Below, piece by piece: positions 5,850-7,108 of a DNA stretch of 7,108 nt. This stretch comes from JAHCHG01 sp038246645 (GTDB lineage Bacteria; Acidobacteriota; Blastocatellia; Pyrinomonadales; Pyrinomonadaceae), in the NCBI GenBank assembly GCA_038246645.1, contig JBBRVS010000255.1, forward strand, positions 1-7,108, read 5' to 3'. Numbering within the stretch: position 1 is the first letter of the stretch; each line of letters begins with the position of its first letter. A program made the translations under genes and the position numbers. The notes beneath the pieces are model-generated. The model ran no database searches. It saw only the letters and a program-made list of their open reading frames with translations, and was not told the DNA's origin.

Positions 5850-7108
5850 ATGATAAATGATAATTCAAATAATTATTTTAACCATTCCGAAAAATCGGCG
5901 GTCGTCATTATCGGTGCGCTCTTCGGCGATGAAGGCAAAGGACTTTTAACCGATTTTCACGCCGCACGCTTTGGCTCGGATTGTATCGTGGCGCGTTTTA
6001 ACGGCGGCGCACAAGCCGGACACACGGTGGTTTTGCCCGACGGACGAAGGCACGTTTTCAGTCATTTCGGCAGCGGAACTATGACGGGTGCGGCGACATT
6101 TTTAAGCCGCTATTTTGTCAGCAATCCGCTGCTTTTTCTGCGTGAAGCCGCCGAACTCGAAACGCTCGGCATTGCTTCGCCCGTCGTATATGCCGATGAA
6201 CGCGCTCCGGTTACAACGCCTTTTGATATGCTGATCAATCAATGGGCGGAAGCGGCGCGCGGCACCGGTAAACACGGGAGCTGCGGTGTCGGATTCGGTG
6301 AAACCATCGAGCGGAGTTTGAGCGAAGAGTTTTTGATTCAAATTCCGGATCTGGCTGATGAAGGCAGTCTGCGGGCAAAACTGAACGCCATTCGTGAGAA
6401 ATGGACTCCGGCGCGCCTGCAAAAGTTAAATATTCCGAAACTAAATTCCGAACAAAAATATCTGCTTTTCTCCGACAAATTGCGCGACTCATTTTTGGAG
6501 GCGGCAAAAGAGTTTTATTCCCGCCTGAAATTAGCGCGTCCCGATATTTTAAATACTGCAAAAGGCGTTGTTTTGGAAGGCGCACAGGGTTTGCTTCTGG
6601 ATGAAAATTACGGCTGGTTTCCGCACGTAACGCGCTCGCCCACCGGGCTGAAAAATGCCGCCGAATTAGCCGCCGAAGCCGGAATCAAGGGGCTCGACTG
6701 CATTTATGCAGCGCGTTGTTATGCGACGCGCCACGGCGCCGGACCGCTACCGCACGAATTATCGGCGAAACCGTATCCGCGCGTCGAAGACCTGACCAAT
6801 ATCCCGAATCCGCATCAGGACAGTCTGCGTTTCGGCTGGCTCGATCTCGATCTTTTAGCTAAAACGATCAATGCCGATTTCGGGCGTTACGGACCTTTGT
6901 CAAATATTAAAATTACCAAAAGTTTAGCCGTTACCTGTCTTGATCAAATAGATTCTGACCGAACATTTTTCGTCGAGGGCGGACGGCTACGCGAAACGAC
7001 GGTTGACAATTTTTTTACTGCCGTCGCACAAACCACAGGGGTTACGAAAATCTATGGCGGCAGCGGACCGACCCGCGAAACGATTGAGAAAATTACTTTT
7101 TCATCAAC
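5850..7108 (+). CDS. Divergent adenylosuccinate synthetase-family protein (PurA-like), 3'-truncated
   Basis: 419 codons are visible and the frame is open at the right edge. The family enzyme couples GTP hydrolysis to joining aspartate onto the 6-oxo position of IMP. Landmarks are present in order. GDEGKG at 26-31 keeps Asp27, equivalent to the catalytic Asp13 of E. coli. NGGAQAGHT at 51-59 keeps His58 (catalytic His41), but the usual QGGHNAGHT has changed at the IMP-contacting Asn (to Gln). HGSCGVGFGET at 142-152 lies where GTTGRGIGPAYED is expected. EGAQGLLLD (243-251), VTRSP (260-264) and ATRHGAGPLPHEL (292-304) follow. The aspartate loop, normally TTGRRRR before GW, reads NPHQDSLRFGW (320-330) and lacks the arginine cluster. 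Near the visible end, 'GSGPTRETI' matches the terminal 'GPxRxETI' region, so only a few residues are probably missing. Fold and ATP/GTP-site relationship are firm; substrates probably differ from housekeeping PurA. Confidence 0.88.
   Translation, partial: MINDNSNNYFNHSEKSAVVIIGALFGDEGKGLLTDFHAARFGSDCIVARFNGGAQAGHTVVLPDGRRHVFSHFGSGTMTGAATFLSRYFVSNPLLFLREAAELETLGIASPVVYADERAPVTTPFDMLINQWAEAARGTGKHGSCGVGFGETIERSLSEEFLIQIPDLADEGSLRAKLNAIREKWTPARLQKLNIPKLNSEQKYLLFSDKLRDSFLEAAKEFYSRLKLARPDILNTAKGVVLEGAQGLLLDENYGWFPHVTRSPTGLKNAAELAAEAGIKGLDCIYAARCYATRHGAGPLPHELSAKPYPRVEDLTNIPNPHQDSLRFGWLDLDLLAKTINADFGRYGPLSNIKITKSLAVTCLDQIDSDRTFFVEGGRLRETTVDNFFTAVAQTTGVTKIYGGSGPTRETIEKITFSS

Noticed and set aside
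5850..7108. Housekeeping purA
   Set aside because: The IMP- and aspartate-binding loops are strongly altered and the genomic company is regulatory and scaffold proteins, so plain purine synthesis is less likely, though not excluded.
5850..7108. Phage-type PurZ (2-aminoadenine pathway)
   Set aside because: The Asp of GDEGKG is retained, whereas PurZ replaces it to accept the 2-amino group of dGMP; no other Z-genome genes are visible.
1..7108. CRISPR array, tRNA/rRNA genes, insertion sequence or integrase
   Set aside because: No regularly spaced repeats, cloverleaf-like segments, transposase motifs or terminal inverted repeats with target duplications were seen.

Overview
The window reads as bacterial DNA of moderate GC content in the coding regions, with AT-rich intergenic gaps. 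All six genes lie on the + strand. A secreted lipocalin-like protein sits beside a secreted beta-propeller (PD40/TolB-like) protein whose N-terminal domain carries a 'GQTC...C' pattern. That pairing, and the codon style, resembles Acidobacteriota (Blastocatellia/Pyrinomonadales type). This placement is an impression from familiarity, not a proof.

Left part (1-2561): the 3' part of a lipocalin-like secreted-protein gene, an AT-rich gap, then a complete 533-residue exported protein with a signal peptide and about six to seven PD40-type propeller repeats. These look like ordinary accessory genes. Intergenic region 2562-2927 opens with a perfect 23-bp-arm hairpin (2604-2667), continues with AT-rich DNA in which I see no gene, and ends in a compact control region.

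Right part (2821-7108): a candidate four-gene operon. It starts with a TTGACA-type promoter overlapped by two 21-bp GT-N7-AC palindromes exactly 23 bp apart, the core I recall for NrtR-family operators. The first gene encodes an NrtR-like regulator: a Nudix domain with a destroyed catalytic box plus a C-terminal winged helix. Next come a J-domain/pseudokinase-like fusion, a von Willebrand factor A (VWA) protein with an intact DxTGS metal site, and, after a hairpin, a strongly diverged adenylosuccinate synthetase-family protein that runs off the window end.

The combination suggests an autoregulated system that senses a nucleotide (plausibly ADP-ribose or an NAD-related ligand). Its parts would be a ligand-sensing repressor, a chaperone-recruiting pseudokinase, a metal-dependent VWA scaffold and a purine-ligating enzyme that is not a standard housekeeping PurA. 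It may be a stress, NAD-metabolism or conflict/defence module. The component assignments rest on visible motifs. The system-level function is inference, and the operon may continue beyond the window.
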